From UBA5069 sp964560495 (lineage in GTDB: Bacteria; Chloroflexota; Anaerolineae; Caldilineales; Caldilineaceae): a stretch of 64,000 nt of DNA. A program made the position numbers and the translations under genes. This document shows positions 29,465-38,712 of this stretch, piece after piece; position 1 is the first letter of the stretch, and the number at the start of each line of letters is the position of its first letter. The stretch lies in contig CAZLMM010000006.1 of NCBI GenBank assembly GCA_964560495.1, forward strand, positions 62,001 through 126,000, written 5' to 3'. The notes under the pieces were generated by a model. It saw only the letters and a program-made list of their open reading frames with translations, had not been told where the DNA came from and searched no databases.

Positions 29465-32400
29465 TCATCCACGCGGCGGCAGCTTGGGCAAAGCACGACT
29501 TGGACGATTGCCCAGGTCGGGCTTGAGCGGGGGTTTCTGCTCAAGGAGGGCCAATGCTTCGCTGATGGCGCGCTCGAGCTGCGGGTCTTGCCCGGCCGCG
29601 TGTTCCTGCGGAGTGATGTCCACTTCGATGTCCGGCTCGGCGCCGAAATTTTCCATGTTCCAACCTATATCTTCGAACCAGAAGCTGTATTCCGGCTGAG
29701 TGGTGACTGTGCCATCCACCAGCGTGTGGCGCGGCGAGATGCCCACGACGCCGCCCCAGGTGCGCTTGCCCACCAACGGTCCCAGCTTCATCAACTTGAA
29801 AGTGTGACAGAAGATATCGCCGTCGCTGCCCGTCAGCTCATTGGTCAGCGCCACCAATGGCCCCGCCACCGACTCAACCGGATAGGGCAGCGTCCCTCCC
29901 CAGCGCGCCACTTCATACCCAACGCGGCGCCGCGCCAGTTTCTCCAAAATGAGCTGGCTGACGTGCCCGCCGCTGTTATAGCGCACGTCGATAATCAGCG
30001 CGTCCCGCTCTAGTTCCGCCAGATAGCCCCGGTGGAACTCTGCATAGCCGGTCGGCCCCATGTCGGGAATGTGTACATAACCAACGCGGTTGTTGCTTGC
30101 GTCATGCACCCGGCGACGCTTTTCGGTCACCCAGGCGCGATAGCGGGCGGGCGTCTCGCTCGCCAGTGTGCGCACAACCACATGGATCGGCTCAGTGGAT
30201 CCTCGTGCATCGGACGAGGTCGCTCTGCCGTTCTCCAGCGACCCGGCAGGATGACTGTCTTCCCCATGTCCATTTGCACTCTGCGGCTGGGCAGGTCGCG
30301 GCGCAAGCGTTAACAGCACCTCTTGCCCTGCCAGGTTGACCAACGCCTGGGCCGGGCCAAAAGTTGAGTCAAGGCGCTGGCCGTTGATGGCTGTCAAGAG
30401 GTCGCCGGCGCGCACATCTACGCCAGGCGCGCAGAGAGGTGAGTTGGCGGCTGCATCCCACGGGTCGCCAGCCACGATCTGTTGAATGCGATAGCCATCT
30501 ACATCTGCTTCCCACGCCAGAGTTGCGCCCAGAAATCCTTGACCATAGTGTGGCTGTGGGCGATAGTCCCCCCCATACTCATAGGCGTGGCTGGTGCCCA
30601 ATTCTCCCTGCATCTCCCACATGAGATCGGAGAACTCGCTGCGCGAGCTGACGCGTTCCATGAGCGGCAGGTAACGCAGATAGACTGCCTGCCAATCCAC
30701 CTGGGACATATCCTCCGCCCAGAAATGGTCGCGCTGCAAACGCCATGCTTCGCGAAACATCTGCTCCCATTCGCGCGCTGGCTCCACCGACACCTTCACC
30801 CGGTGCAGGTCGATCCATCCCGTCTTGCGCGGATGGCCGTTCTCACTGGGCGCTTTTTCACCGGCGGCGATGACGCGCAAGCGCCGCCCGCTGGCGTAGA
30901 GCACCTTTTTGCGATTGAGCGAGACATCGAACCAGCTTACACTTTCGGCCACCGTTTCGGTCTTGAGTTCCTTGAAATTGTGACTGCGCAACGCACCCAG
31001 GTCGCGGCGCTCATCGTCTTCGGCGTGTTCCAAGTCATCGAGTGCGCCGTGCGCCTCGAAAGAAGTGAACAAGACCTTGCCTGGAATGCCGATCACCTGG
31101 CCGTAACGTGCATCAGGCGTGGGGAAAGGTGCGATCCGTCGTTCGATGCCTTCCAGGTCGATGCGCAAACGCCGGGACTTGCCGGCCTTCTCCTTGCCTT
31201 CCTGATCGGCGGGACGGCGTTTGGCGTTGGCTTTTTCTGAACCCATTTCTACCGCCCGCCCCGTCTCCTGCCCTTCACTGGCTGCATCATACAGGCGACC
31301 GGTCAGCCAGCCAAAGCCCTCACCCCTGAGGTTGCGCTTTGCCGCGCTACGGCGCACCTGGCGGGACGCCCGCCCCTCCAACCAGAGTGGGACGCGATCT
31401 TCCTCTTCCTGCTCGTCGTCCTCTCCGTCGTCGTATTCATCGTCGCCCTCCCCATCTTCTTCGGCGTCGTACTCATCTCCTTCGTCGTCAGCGGCCTCAG
31501 AATCGTCCTCGTTCTCCTGATCATCATCATCGTCATCATCTTTATCGCCCTTTTTGCCGTTGCCATTGGCGGGCGCGCCATCCTCTTCCTCTGTTTCGGG
31601 ATGAGCCGTAAAAGGGTTGAGCAGGTCGGCGCGCAACGTGACCAAATAGGGACGCATCCCCCAAGGAAAACCCAGGTCAAAGTGAAGGCTATCGTACACC
31701 GGGTTGAACTCACGATAGCTGAGGAAGTAGAGGTAGTTGCCATCTGGATCAAAGCTAGGGCGCACATCGTGGAGCACAGGTTGAGTAATGGTGTAGAGCG
31801 CGGGCTGCCCAAAGGTCGCTGGCCGGGGGGGAGCGTCTTCATCGTATTGGCGCGGGCTGTCCGGCTGTGAGTCCGCGGGCGGGGTCAGGTGACACAAACG
31901 GATCGCTGTCGTCTGGGGCGTGAGGCTGCAACCGTAGGCCAACCAGCGCCCATCCGGCGACCAATCGAACCCGGCAATCGGGCGATAGGGGCTGCGATCC
32001 ACCACAGTGACGCGCCCGGCTACTTCGCCCGTAAAATTCTGCGAAACATTCACCACCAGCAGCTCATGGCGATGATTGGCGACCGCCACCTTGTCTTCGG
32101 TGGGCGACGCCCGCAACAAGACCACACGTCCGATATCCAGCCCTTCGATGCGCTGCAACGGACGATCCTGCTCGTCGCCATAGACCTCGATGCACTCCTC
32201 GCCTGGCTCGTCGCTGATCACAACCAACCGCCGACCATCATACAGCCACTCTGGCAGCCGATAGCGGGCGCCGTTGCGCCCGCCATATTGCAGCACCGGG
32301 CCATCGTGATTGAAAAAGGCAAAGGCCTTGCCACGCGTCGCCACAGCGAGCGCACGCCCAGAGGGGTGCAAGCGCGCGCTGTCCAGATAGCGTCCAGCGT

Positions 32401-33256
32401 CCACAAAGCGGCGATTGCGTTGGATGCGCGGGCTGCGCAGCTCGACCTCGATGAGGCGATTGCTGTCATTCGCCGGGTCGAAAAGCCACAGGTCTGCGCC
32501 AGCGTGGTAGACGATGCGCCTGCCATCGGTCGACGGATTGCGCACATAGAACTCCTCATGATCGGTGTGGCGGCGTACATCCTCGCCGTCGGGCCGGCAG
32601 CTATACAAATTGCCTACGCCTTCGTGGTCGCTGACGAAAAAGACACGCGCGCCGTGGGGTGTTTCGAGCCACATGGGCGAAGCGATGTTGCCCTGCATGC
32701 CTGCAAGGAATCGCTCGAACTGACCGTTGCCGCTGCGGTCGATCCACAACTGTCCGGCGGTGCCGCCACGATAGCGCTTCCAGTTGGCCGGTTCGCCAGT
32801 GAAGCAACCCAACACGACCTCGCCGTGCGCGCCAAAGGCGATGGCGCGCGCGGGCCCGTAGGGCAGGGGCGTCCCTGTGTCATTCAAACCATCGGCTGCA
32901 ATGCTGAAGAGAGCAAATTCACGGCTGAAGGGCTGGCCGAAATTACTGCTGAAAACAATCTCTCTTCCATCCGGCGTCCAACCAAGTACACGGCAGCGGC
33001 TGCCCATGAAAGTCAGTCGCCGAATGGGGCCGCCCTGCGCCGGCATCAGATAGACTTCGGTGGCGCCTTCTTCGCGGCCAATAAAAGTGAGCTGCCGTCC
33101 ATCTGGCGAAAGCGCAGGATAGGAAGTCTCGCCCCGGTTGCTCGTCAGGCGGCGCGCCACGCCGCCCGCAGCAGAGACGCTCCACAAGTCATCCTCGCTT
33201 ACAAAGACGATGTTCTCTTGATGCAAAGTGGGAAAACGGTAATAGCCGGTGGACAT
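29465..33256 (-). CDS. tricorn-type protease (S41 family)
   Basis: 1263 residues from ATG 33256, with GAGGA 5 bases upstream; the frame is open to 33343, and the extra 29 codons contain a repeat of the same GATCGAGGA stretch. Order: N-terminal beta-propeller (about 1-300), second propeller (300-560), an acidic low-complexity insert (about 568-622, mostly D and E), a tricorn core domain, GTSHAYE with the catalytic Ser-His (about 889-890), a PDZ domain (about 900-990, with a Pro/Gly linker) and the peptidase core VALTNELTGSDGDIF (nucleophile Ser about 1144). Tricorn degrades peptides of 6-12 residues made by larger proteases. No signal peptide, so it is cytoplasmic. The acidic insert is not usual. 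Confidence 0.85.
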   Translation of the reverse strand: MSTGYYRFPTLHQENIVFVSEDDLWSVSAAGGVARRLTSNRGETSYPALSPDGRQLTFIGREEGATEVYLMPAQGGPIRRLTFMGSRCRVLGWTPDGREIVFSSNFGQPFSREFALFSIAADGLNDTGTPLPYGPARAIAFGAHGEVVLGCFTGEPANWKRYRGGTAGQLWIDRSGNGQFERFLAGMQGNIASPMWLETPHGARVFFVSDHEGVGNLYSCRPDGEDVRRHTDHEEFYVRNPSTDGRRIVYHAGADLWLFDPANDSNRLIEVELRSPRIQRNRRFVDAGRYLDSARLHPSGRALAVATRGKAFAFFNHDGPVLQYGGRNGARYRLPEWLYDGRRLVVISDEPGEECIEVYGDEQDRPLQRIEGLDIGRVVLLRASPTEDKVAVANHRHELLVVNVSQNFTGEVAGRVTVVDRSPYRPIAGFDWSPDGRWLAYGCSLTPQTTAIRLCHLTPPADSQPDSPRQYDEDAPPRPATFGQPALYTITQPVLHDVRPSFDPDGNYLYFLSYREFNPVYDSLHFDLGFPWGMRPYLVTLRADLLNPFTAHPETEEEDGAPANGNGKKGDKDDDDDDDQENEDDSEAADDEGDEYDAEEDGEGDDEYDDGEDDEQEEEDRVPLWLEGRASRQVRRSAAKRNLRGEGFGWLTGRLYDAASEGQETGRAVEMGSEKANAKRRPADQEGKEKAGKSRRLRIDLEGIERRIAPFPTPDARYGQVIGIPGKVLFTSFEAHGALDDLEHAEDDERRDLGALRSHNFKELKTETVAESVSWFDVSLNRKKVLYASGRRLRVIAAGEKAPSENGHPRKTGWIDLHRVKVSVEPAREWEQMFREAWRLQRDHFWAEDMSQVDWQAVYLRYLPLMERVSSRSEFSDLMWEMQGELGTSHAYEYGGDYRPQPHYGQGFLGATLAWEADVDGYRIQQIVAGDPWDAAANSPLCAPGVDVRAGDLLTAINGQRLDSTFGPAQALVNLAGQEVLLTLAPRPAQPQSANGHGEDSHPAGSLENGRATSSDARGSTEPIHVVVRTLASETPARYRAWVTEKRRRVHDASNNRVGYVHIPDMGPTGYAEFHRGYLAELERDALIIDVRYNSGGHVSQLILEKLARRRVGYEVARWGGTLPYPVESVAGPLVALTNELTGSDGDIFCHTFKLMKLGPLVGKRTWGGVVGISPRHTLVDGTVTTQPEYSFWFEDIGWNMENFGAEPDIEVDITPQEHAAGQDPQLERAISEALALLEQKPPLKPDLGNRPSRALPKLPPRG

Positions 33257-33739
33257 AGATTCCTCGATCTGACTTTGATTCTTGTACTCTTGCTCGCATC
33301 TGGAGTGACCAATGAGCAGCGACTCCTCGATCCGACTCTGCATGAGCCTTTTACCGTACGCCGCTCGATTTCCGCATGATCACGGCAGCGCAAAATCATC
33401 AGTATAGTGGATGGCGTCCGTTGCGCCAAACAAGATCGGATCAATCGAATCTCATGTGGTAACACGCCGGGGACGGGCTTCCGGCGACTTGTCCAACAAG
33501 AGGACTTGCAGCCCATCCCCGGCGCGTGTCGCCGACAACCAGAATCCCGGTTGAGCCACAAGATCATGGGCTGCCCATATGCTGAGAAACCACCAATTGT
33601 GTTGCCCGCTGTTGCGGCTTGTGTTATACTCGCGCCCACGACGCACAACAATGCCATTGCAGGCGCAGAGCACCGATGGAAACATCCAGTGTTCCTGTGG
33701 CAAGCGATATGCGCATCAGACCTACACAGAGAGGAATCC
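33257..33739. other. divergent intergenic region
   Basis: 480 bases between the tricorn start (minus) and the molybdenum hydroxylase operon (plus). It holds the promoter at 33602-33630 and, near 33260-33340, two imperfect copies of a stretch like CCTCGATC-GACT. Nothing else is recognised; the plus-strand open frame from 33407 is not codon-like before 33740. Confidence 0.5.
33602..33630 (+). promoter_or_regulatory. probable promoter of the molybdenum hydroxylase operon
   Basis: TTGCCC (33602-33607), 17 bases, TATACT (33625-33630). A start near 33637 would leave a leader of about 100 bases before ATG 33740. Confidence 0.5.
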
Positions 33740-34612
33740 ATGCAAGCATTCGACTATGTTCAGGCGCAGAACGTGGAGCACGCTGTCACCCTGCTGGCCC
33801 AGTCCCAGGGACGCGCACGCGTGCTCAGCGGCGGCACCGACCTGATCGTGGCTCTGCGCGAAGGCAAGGCGCAGGCCGATCTAGTGATCGACATCAAGCG
33901 CATTCCCCAGGTCAACACTCTCGATTTTGACCCCAGCGAGGGACTGTCTCTAGGCGCAGCCGCGCCCTGTCATCGCATCTACAACCACGCCGAGATTGTG
34001 CGCGCCTATCCCGGTCTCATCGACGCGGCCAGGCTCATCGGCGGCGTGCAGATTCAGGGACGCGCCAGCATCGGCGGCAACCTGTGCAATGCTTCGCCTG
34101 CTGCGGACTCCATTCCGGCGCTCATCGTTCACTCTGCTGTGTGCGACATCGCCGAAGCGCGCGGGCGCCGCCAGATACCCGTGGAGGAGTTCTGCATTGC
34201 GCCGGGGCGGACAGCGCTTCAGCCGGGTGAATTCCTGGTTGCCTTGCATCTGCCTGCGCCCCGGCCCGGCTTTGGCGCAGCCTATTTGCGCTTTATTCCC
34301 CGCAACGAAATGGACATTGCCGTGGTGGGCGTGGGCGCGTCGGTGCAGCTGGATGACGAGCGTCGCCGCGTGACTGCCGCGCGCATCGCGCTGGGCGCCG
34401 TTGCCCCGACGCCCCTCTTCGTGCCCGAAGCCGGGGCAGCATTGGTGGGCAAGGAATCCACGTCAGAAGCCATCGGCCACGCCGCCGACATTGCCCGAGC
34501 GGCAGCGCGCCCCATCAGTGACATGCGCGGTACGGCAGACTATCGACGACACCTGGTGGGCGTGCTGACCCGGCGGGCGTTGGAGCAGGCGTTGGAGCGA
34601 GCACGGTCATAG
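33740..34612 (+). CDS. molybdenum hydroxylase FAD-binding subunit
   Basis: 290 residues; ATG 33740 has GAGAGGAA upstream. LSGGTDLIVALREG (about 32-45) and the FAD motif SIGGNLCNASPAADSIP (about 112-128) are those of the CoxM/XdhB medium subunit of xanthine dehydrogenase family enzymes. The C-terminal CO-dehydrogenase flavoprotein domain is complete, ending RRHLVGVLTRRAL. It moves electrons from the Fe-S subunit to its acceptor through FAD. First of three genes in the order FAD, 2Fe-2S, Mo, with 24 bases to the next start. Confidence 0.9.
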   Translation: MQAFDYVQAQNVEHAVTLLAQSQGRARVLSGGTDLIVALREGKAQADLVIDIKRIPQVNTLDFDPSEGLSLGAAAPCHRIYNHAEIVRAYPGLIDAARLIGGVQIQGRASIGGNLCNASPAADSIPALIVHSAVCDIAEARGRRQIPVEEFCIAPGRTALQPGEFLVALHLPAPRPGFGAAYLRFIPRNEMDIAVVGVGASVQLDDERRRVTAARIALGAVAPTPLFVPEAGAALVGKESTSEAIGHAADIARAAARPISDMRGTADYRRHLVGVLTRRALEQALERARS

Positions 34613-34636
34613 GACATCTTGAGCGGAGGAACAATC

Positions 34637-35110
34637 GTGACACACAGAAAGACAATCATCCACACCACCATCAACGGCGAGACCTATGACCTGCTGTGCG
34701 AGTCGCGCCAGAGCCTTCTGGAAGTGCTGCGGGACGCCGCCGGGCTGACGGGCGCCAAAGAAGGCTGTAACAATGGCAATTGCGGCGCATGCAATGTGAT
34801 CATGGACGGCGTATTGGTCAACTCCTGTCTGGTGTTGGGAGTGGAGGCCGACGGTCGCGCCATCGAAACAGTGGAGGGCATGGCCATGGCCGGTCGGCTA
34901 CATCCCCTGCAGCAGAAGTTCCTCGAACATGCAGCTTTGCAATGCGGCATCTGTACGCCGGGCTTCCTGGTTTCGGCCAAGGCCCTGCTCGATCACAACC
35001 CCGACCCAAGCGAGGAGGAAGTGCGCTTCTGGCTGGCTGGCAACCTCTGCCGTTGCACTGGTTACGACAAGATCGTGCGCGCTGTGCTGGATGCAGCCGA
35101 TGCACCTTGA
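34637..35110 (+). CDS. molybdenum hydroxylase 2Fe-2S subunit
   Basis: 157 residues from GTG 34637, which has GGAGG 7 bases upstream; the TTG at 34619 has none. The plant-ferredoxin-type cluster uses C44, C49, C52 and C64 (CNNGNCGAC); the second [2Fe-2S] site uses C103, C106 (CGIC), C138 and C140 (CRC). All eight Cys are present. It carries electrons from the molybdenum centre to FAD. Length is normal for the CoxS/XdhC small subunit. A gap of 95 bases lies before the large subunit, with a good ribosome binding site there. Confidence 0.95.
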   Translation: MTHRKTIIHTTINGETYDLLCESRQSLLEVLRDAAGLTGAKEGCNNGNCGACNVIMDGVLVNSCLVLGVEADGRAIETVEGMAMAGRLHPLQQKFLEHAALQCGICTPGFLVSAKALLDHNPDPSEEEVRFWLAGNLCRCTGYDKIVRAVLDAADAP

Positions 35111-35205
35111 CTCGAAAGTGATGCTGCCAGATAGAACGCAAAGATATTTTCGGCGCCGGTTTGACTCGCAAGGTATGAAAACTCGACGAGAAATAGGAGG
35201 AAAAG

Positions 35206-37452
35206 ATGAGTGCAACACCCACATTTAAGGTCATTGGCACCCGCCCCCTGCGACCGGACGGAATGGACAAAGTGACCGGGCGCGCCATCTACGGCGCAGA
35301 TGTTCGACTGCCGGGTCTGCTCCACGGCAAGGTGCTGCGCAGCCCCCACGCCCACGCACGCATCCGCAGCATCGACGTGAGCGCGGCAGCGAAACTGCCC
35401 GGCGTGCGCGCCATCGTCACCGCTGCGGACCTGCCCGCCATCGGCGACAAAATCGCCGATTTGGGCGAGTCGGTGGTGAATCTGCGCTACATGAGCAGCA
35501 ACATTCTGGCCCACGACAAGGTGCTCTACCACGGTCATGCTGTGGCCGCAGTGGCAGCCGACAGCCCTCACACAGCCGAGGATGCCCTGCGCCTGATCAA
35601 AGTTGACTACGAACCGCTGCCCGTGGTGCTCCATGCCGAACAGGCCATGGCGCCCGATGCGCCCATCCTCCTGGAGGATCTGCGCACCGATGAATTGGGC
35701 AAGAAAGGCGACCAGCCGACCAACGTGGCCGGACACATCCAGCACAAGCGCGGCAACCTGGAGGCTGGCTTTGCTCAGGCCGCGGTGGTTGTGGAGCGAA
35801 CCTTCCGCACCGCCACGGTTCACCAGGGATACATCGAGCCGCAGAACGCCACCGCCCTGTGGAGCGAGGATGGAACAGTGCGCATTTGGTGTAGCACCCA
35901 AGGCGCGTTTGGCGTCCAATCCCAAATCGCCGAAATCCTCCAGTTGCCCATCGCCCGCATCAGCGTCACCCCCACGGAGATCGGCGGCGGCTTTGGCGGC
36001 AAGCTCAACGTCTATCTTGAACCAGTGGCCGCTCTGCTCTCGCGCAAGAGTGGGTATCGCCCGGTGAAGATGACCATGAGCCGCGCCGATGTGTTGACTG
36101 CCACCGGGCCGACCTCAGGCTCCATCATCACGGTCAAGATGGGCGCAGACAGCAGCGGTCATCTCACCGCAGGACAAGCCACGCTGATCTACGAGGCCGG
36201 CGCCTACCCCGGCTCGCCAGTGGGCGCTGGCAGCGGCGTCATCTTTGCGCCTTACAAGCTGGACAATCTACAGATTGATGGCTACGACGTGATCGTCAAC
36301 CGGCCCAAGGCTGCGGCCTATCGAGCGCCGGGCGGCACCAATGCCGCTTTTGCCAGCGAAACCGTCATCGACGAGCTGGCCGAAAAACTGGGCATAGACC
36401 CGCTTGAATTTCGCCGCATCAACGGTGTGCAGGAAGGCGACCGCCGCGCCGACGGCCCGATCTTCAAGCGCATCGGCTTCCAGGAGACCCTGCAAGCAGC
36501 TATGGAACACCCCCACTACCATGCGCCGTTGGGCGGGCCGCACCGGGGACGGGGCGTGGCGGCTGGTTTCTGGTTCAACTGGGGCGGCAAATCCAGCGCG
36601 TCGGCTGCGGTCAATGCCGACGGCAGCGTCACGCTCATCGAAGGCTCCACAGACATTGGCGGCAGCCGGGCATCCATTGCCATGCAGTTGGCCGAGACTC
36701 TGGGCATCCCCTATGAGGATGTGCGCCCGGTGGTGGTGGGCACGGACGGCGTGGGCTACAACGACGTGACGGGCGGCAGCCGCACTACCTTTGGCACTGG
36801 CTGGGCCGCCTATGAGGTGGGTCGGTCGCTGCTGACGGAAATGCGCCAGCGCGCCGCAGAACACTGGGATGTCCCGCTGGATGCCGTCATGGTGCAGGAC
36901 GGCGTCTTCTCTCACAACGGCAATTCCATGAGCTTCAAGGAACTGGCCGGCAAGCTGGATGTGCCTGTGTTAGCCAGCGCCAATGTCCATCCCCAAGAGG
37001 CGGGGCCGGGCTTCGGCGTCCACATCGTCGATGTGGAGGTCGATCCTGAGACCGGCAAGGTGCAGATTCTGCGCTACACCGCCTTGCAGGATGTGGGCAA
37101 AGCGATCCACCCCAGCTATGTGGAAGGGCAACTACAGGGGGGCGTGGCTCAGGGTGTGGGCTGGGCGCTGAACGAAGAATACGTCTATGACGAACAAGGG
37201 CGCCTGCTCAACGCCAGCCTGCTGGATTATCGCATGCCCACTGCGCTCGATCTGCCCATGATCGACACCGTGTTGGTAGAGGTGATGAATCCTGGTCATC
37301 CCTATGGCGTGCGTGGCGTGGGCGAGACGCCCATCGTGCCGCCGGCGGCGGCGGTGGCCAATGCCATCCATCGCGCCACGGGCGTGCGCATGACCGAACT
37401 GCCCATGTCGCCCCAACGCATTACAGAAGCGATCCTACAACAAGAGAGGTAG
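35206..37452 (+). CDS. molybdenum hydroxylase large (Mo-cofactor) subunit
   Basis: 748 residues; ATG 35206 with AGGAGG upstream. GGGFGGKLN (about 259-267), AYRAPGGTNAAFASE (about 371-385) and GVGETPIVPP (catalytic Glu about 706) are the molybdopterin-cytosine-dinucleotide family motifs. The active-site loop AYRAPGG is not the AYRCSFR of form I CO dehydrogenase nor AYRGAGR of form II, so a CO role is unlikely; purine, aldehyde, nicotinate or aromatic-CoA substrates are possible. The C-terminus is complete. The next gene starts 6 bases later but in an unrelated family. No XdhC-like maturation gene is nearby. Confidence 0.9.
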   Translation: MSATPTFKVIGTRPLRPDGMDKVTGRAIYGADVRLPGLLHGKVLRSPHAHARIRSIDVSAAAKLPGVRAIVTAADLPAIGDKIADLGESVVNLRYMSSNILAHDKVLYHGHAVAAVAADSPHTAEDALRLIKVDYEPLPVVLHAEQAMAPDAPILLEDLRTDELGKKGDQPTNVAGHIQHKRGNLEAGFAQAAVVVERTFRTATVHQGYIEPQNATALWSEDGTVRIWCSTQGAFGVQSQIAEILQLPIARISVTPTEIGGGFGGKLNVYLEPVAALLSRKSGYRPVKMTMSRADVLTATGPTSGSIITVKMGADSSGHLTAGQATLIYEAGAYPGSPVGAGSGVIFAPYKLDNLQIDGYDVIVNRPKAAAYRAPGGTNAAFASETVIDELAEKLGIDPLEFRRINGVQEGDRRADGPIFKRIGFQETLQAAMEHPHYHAPLGGPHRGRGVAAGFWFNWGGKSSASAAVNADGSVTLIEGSTDIGGSRASIAMQLAETLGIPYEDVRPVVVGTDGVGYNDVTGGSRTTFGTGWAAYEVGRSLLTEMRQRAAEHWDVPLDAVMVQDGVFSHNGNSMSFKELAGKLDVPVLASANVHPQEAGPGFGVHIVDVEVDPETGKVQILRYTALQDVGKAIHPSYVEGQLQGGVAQGVGWALNEEYVYDEQGRLLNASLLDYRMPTALDLPMIDTVLVEVMNPGHPYGVRGVGETPIVPPAAAVANAIHRATGVRMTELPMSPQRITEAILQQER

Positions 37453-37458
37453 GCTCTG

Positions 37459-38577
37459 TTGCGCGTCGCGCTGGTGAGCAAGGCGCTGATTGTGGGGGCG
37501 TACCAGCGCAAGGCCGAAGAGATCGCCCGTTTGGGCGTAGAGCTCACGGTGCTTGCGCCACCCCTGTGGCGAGACCGGCGCGGCGCGCAATTCATGGAAC
37601 CGACGCACACCGTCGGCTACGAGCTACGCGTCATCCCCATTCGCCTGGCAGGCAACTTTCACCTGCACTTCTTCCCCACATTGGGCCGAGAGCTTGCACG
37701 CATCCGGCCCCACGTGCTCCACATGGACGAAGAACCCTACAATCTGGCGACCTGGCTGGCGCTACGAGCCGGGGCCAAATTGGGGATTCGCGGCACGTTC
37801 TTCACATGGCAAAATCTCCAGCGGCGTTACCCACCACCCTTTCGACAGATGGAGCGGGCGAACTATCGGGCTGCGTCCATCGCCATTGCCGGCAACCAGG
37901 AGGCAGCCGTAGTGCTGCGCCGCAAGGGGTACGGCGGTGAGATTGCCGTGATTCCCCAATTCGGCGTCGATCCTCACATCTACTCGCCCACCGACTTGGG
38001 CGTCTCTCTGCCCAAGTCAGCAGGATTACGCATCGGTTATGTGGGCGGTCTCCTGCCTGAAAAGGGCGTCGACCTGCTGATCAAAGCCTGCGCCGGGCTG
38101 ACCGGCGACTGGCGGCTGACCATTGTGGGCGAGGGCGAGATAGAAACGCAATTACGACAAACGAGCGACAAACTGGGCGTCGCCGGGCAGGTGACCTTCA
38201 AGGGGCGCGTCAAGAGCGGCGATATGCCCCAGGTGTATCGACAGCTCGACGTGCTTGCGCTGCCCAGCCGCACGTTGCCCACATGGAAAGAGCAGTTCGG
38301 TCGCGTGCTCATCGAGGCCATGGCATGCGGCGCGGTTGCAGTGGGAAGCGACAGCGGCGAGATCCCCCATGTGATCGGCGACGCCGGAGTGATCTTTCCA
38401 GAAGGCGATGTGGATGCCTTGCGAGCGGCGCTCCAACGGCTGGCCGATTGCCCGGACGAACGGGGGCGGCTGGCAAGTGCGGGACGTCAGCGCGTTCTCG
38501 ACCGTTTCACCATGGGGCAGATTGCTTGTGAGACAGTCGTGGTTTACCAGAGGTTGATGAATGAAGGCGCCCGGTGA
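37459..38577 (+). CDS. GT4-family glycosyltransferase
   Basis: 372 residues from TTG 37459, with AGAGG 9 bases upstream that overlaps the stop of the hydroxylase gene. Rossmann start MRVALVSKALIVGAYQRKA, donor-domain LRIGYVGGLLPEKGVDLLIKAC and the EX7E motif EQFGRVLIE in ...GRVLIEAMACGAVAVGSDSGEIP. This is a retaining GT4 enzyme, likely cytoplasmic, adding a sugar to a lipid-linked or surface glycan. It starts a run of four surface-sugar genes. The TTG start so close to the previous stop suggests some read-through from the hydroxylase operon. Confidence 0.85.
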   Translation: MRVALVSKALIVGAYQRKAEEIARLGVELTVLAPPLWRDRRGAQFMEPTHTVGYELRVIPIRLAGNFHLHFFPTLGRELARIRPHVLHMDEEPYNLATWLALRAGAKLGIRGTFFTWQNLQRRYPPPFRQMERANYRAASIAIAGNQEAAVVLRRKGYGGEIAVIPQFGVDPHIYSPTDLGVSLPKSAGLRIGYVGGLLPEKGVDLLIKACAGLTGDWRLTIVGEGEIETQLRQTSDKLGVAGQVTFKGRVKSGDMPQVYRQLDVLALPSRTLPTWKEQFGRVLIEAMACGAVAVGSDSGEIPHVIGDAGVIFPEGDVDALRAALQRLADCPDERGRLASAGRQRVLDRFTMGQIACETVVVYQRLMNEGAR

Positions 38578-38712
38578 GTCCTGGTTCATGTTGATTGCGT
38601 AGAGCGCGGCCGTTCGCCTTCATCTGTTCGATTGGCGTCCAGGCAACAACTCGGAGACACGGTATTGCGTGGATTGTAGCATGGTGACAAAGAAGATACA
38701 AGGGACAATCAT

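Noticed and set aside
31889..33379. 496-codon plus-strand frame opposite the tricorn gene
   Set aside because: Antisense shadow of a gene with conserved propeller and protease motifs; no ribosome binding site or family match.
35206..37452. CO dehydrogenase large subunit (CoxL)
   Set aside because: The active-site loop is AYRAPGG and lacks the Cys of form I; there are no Cox accessory genes.
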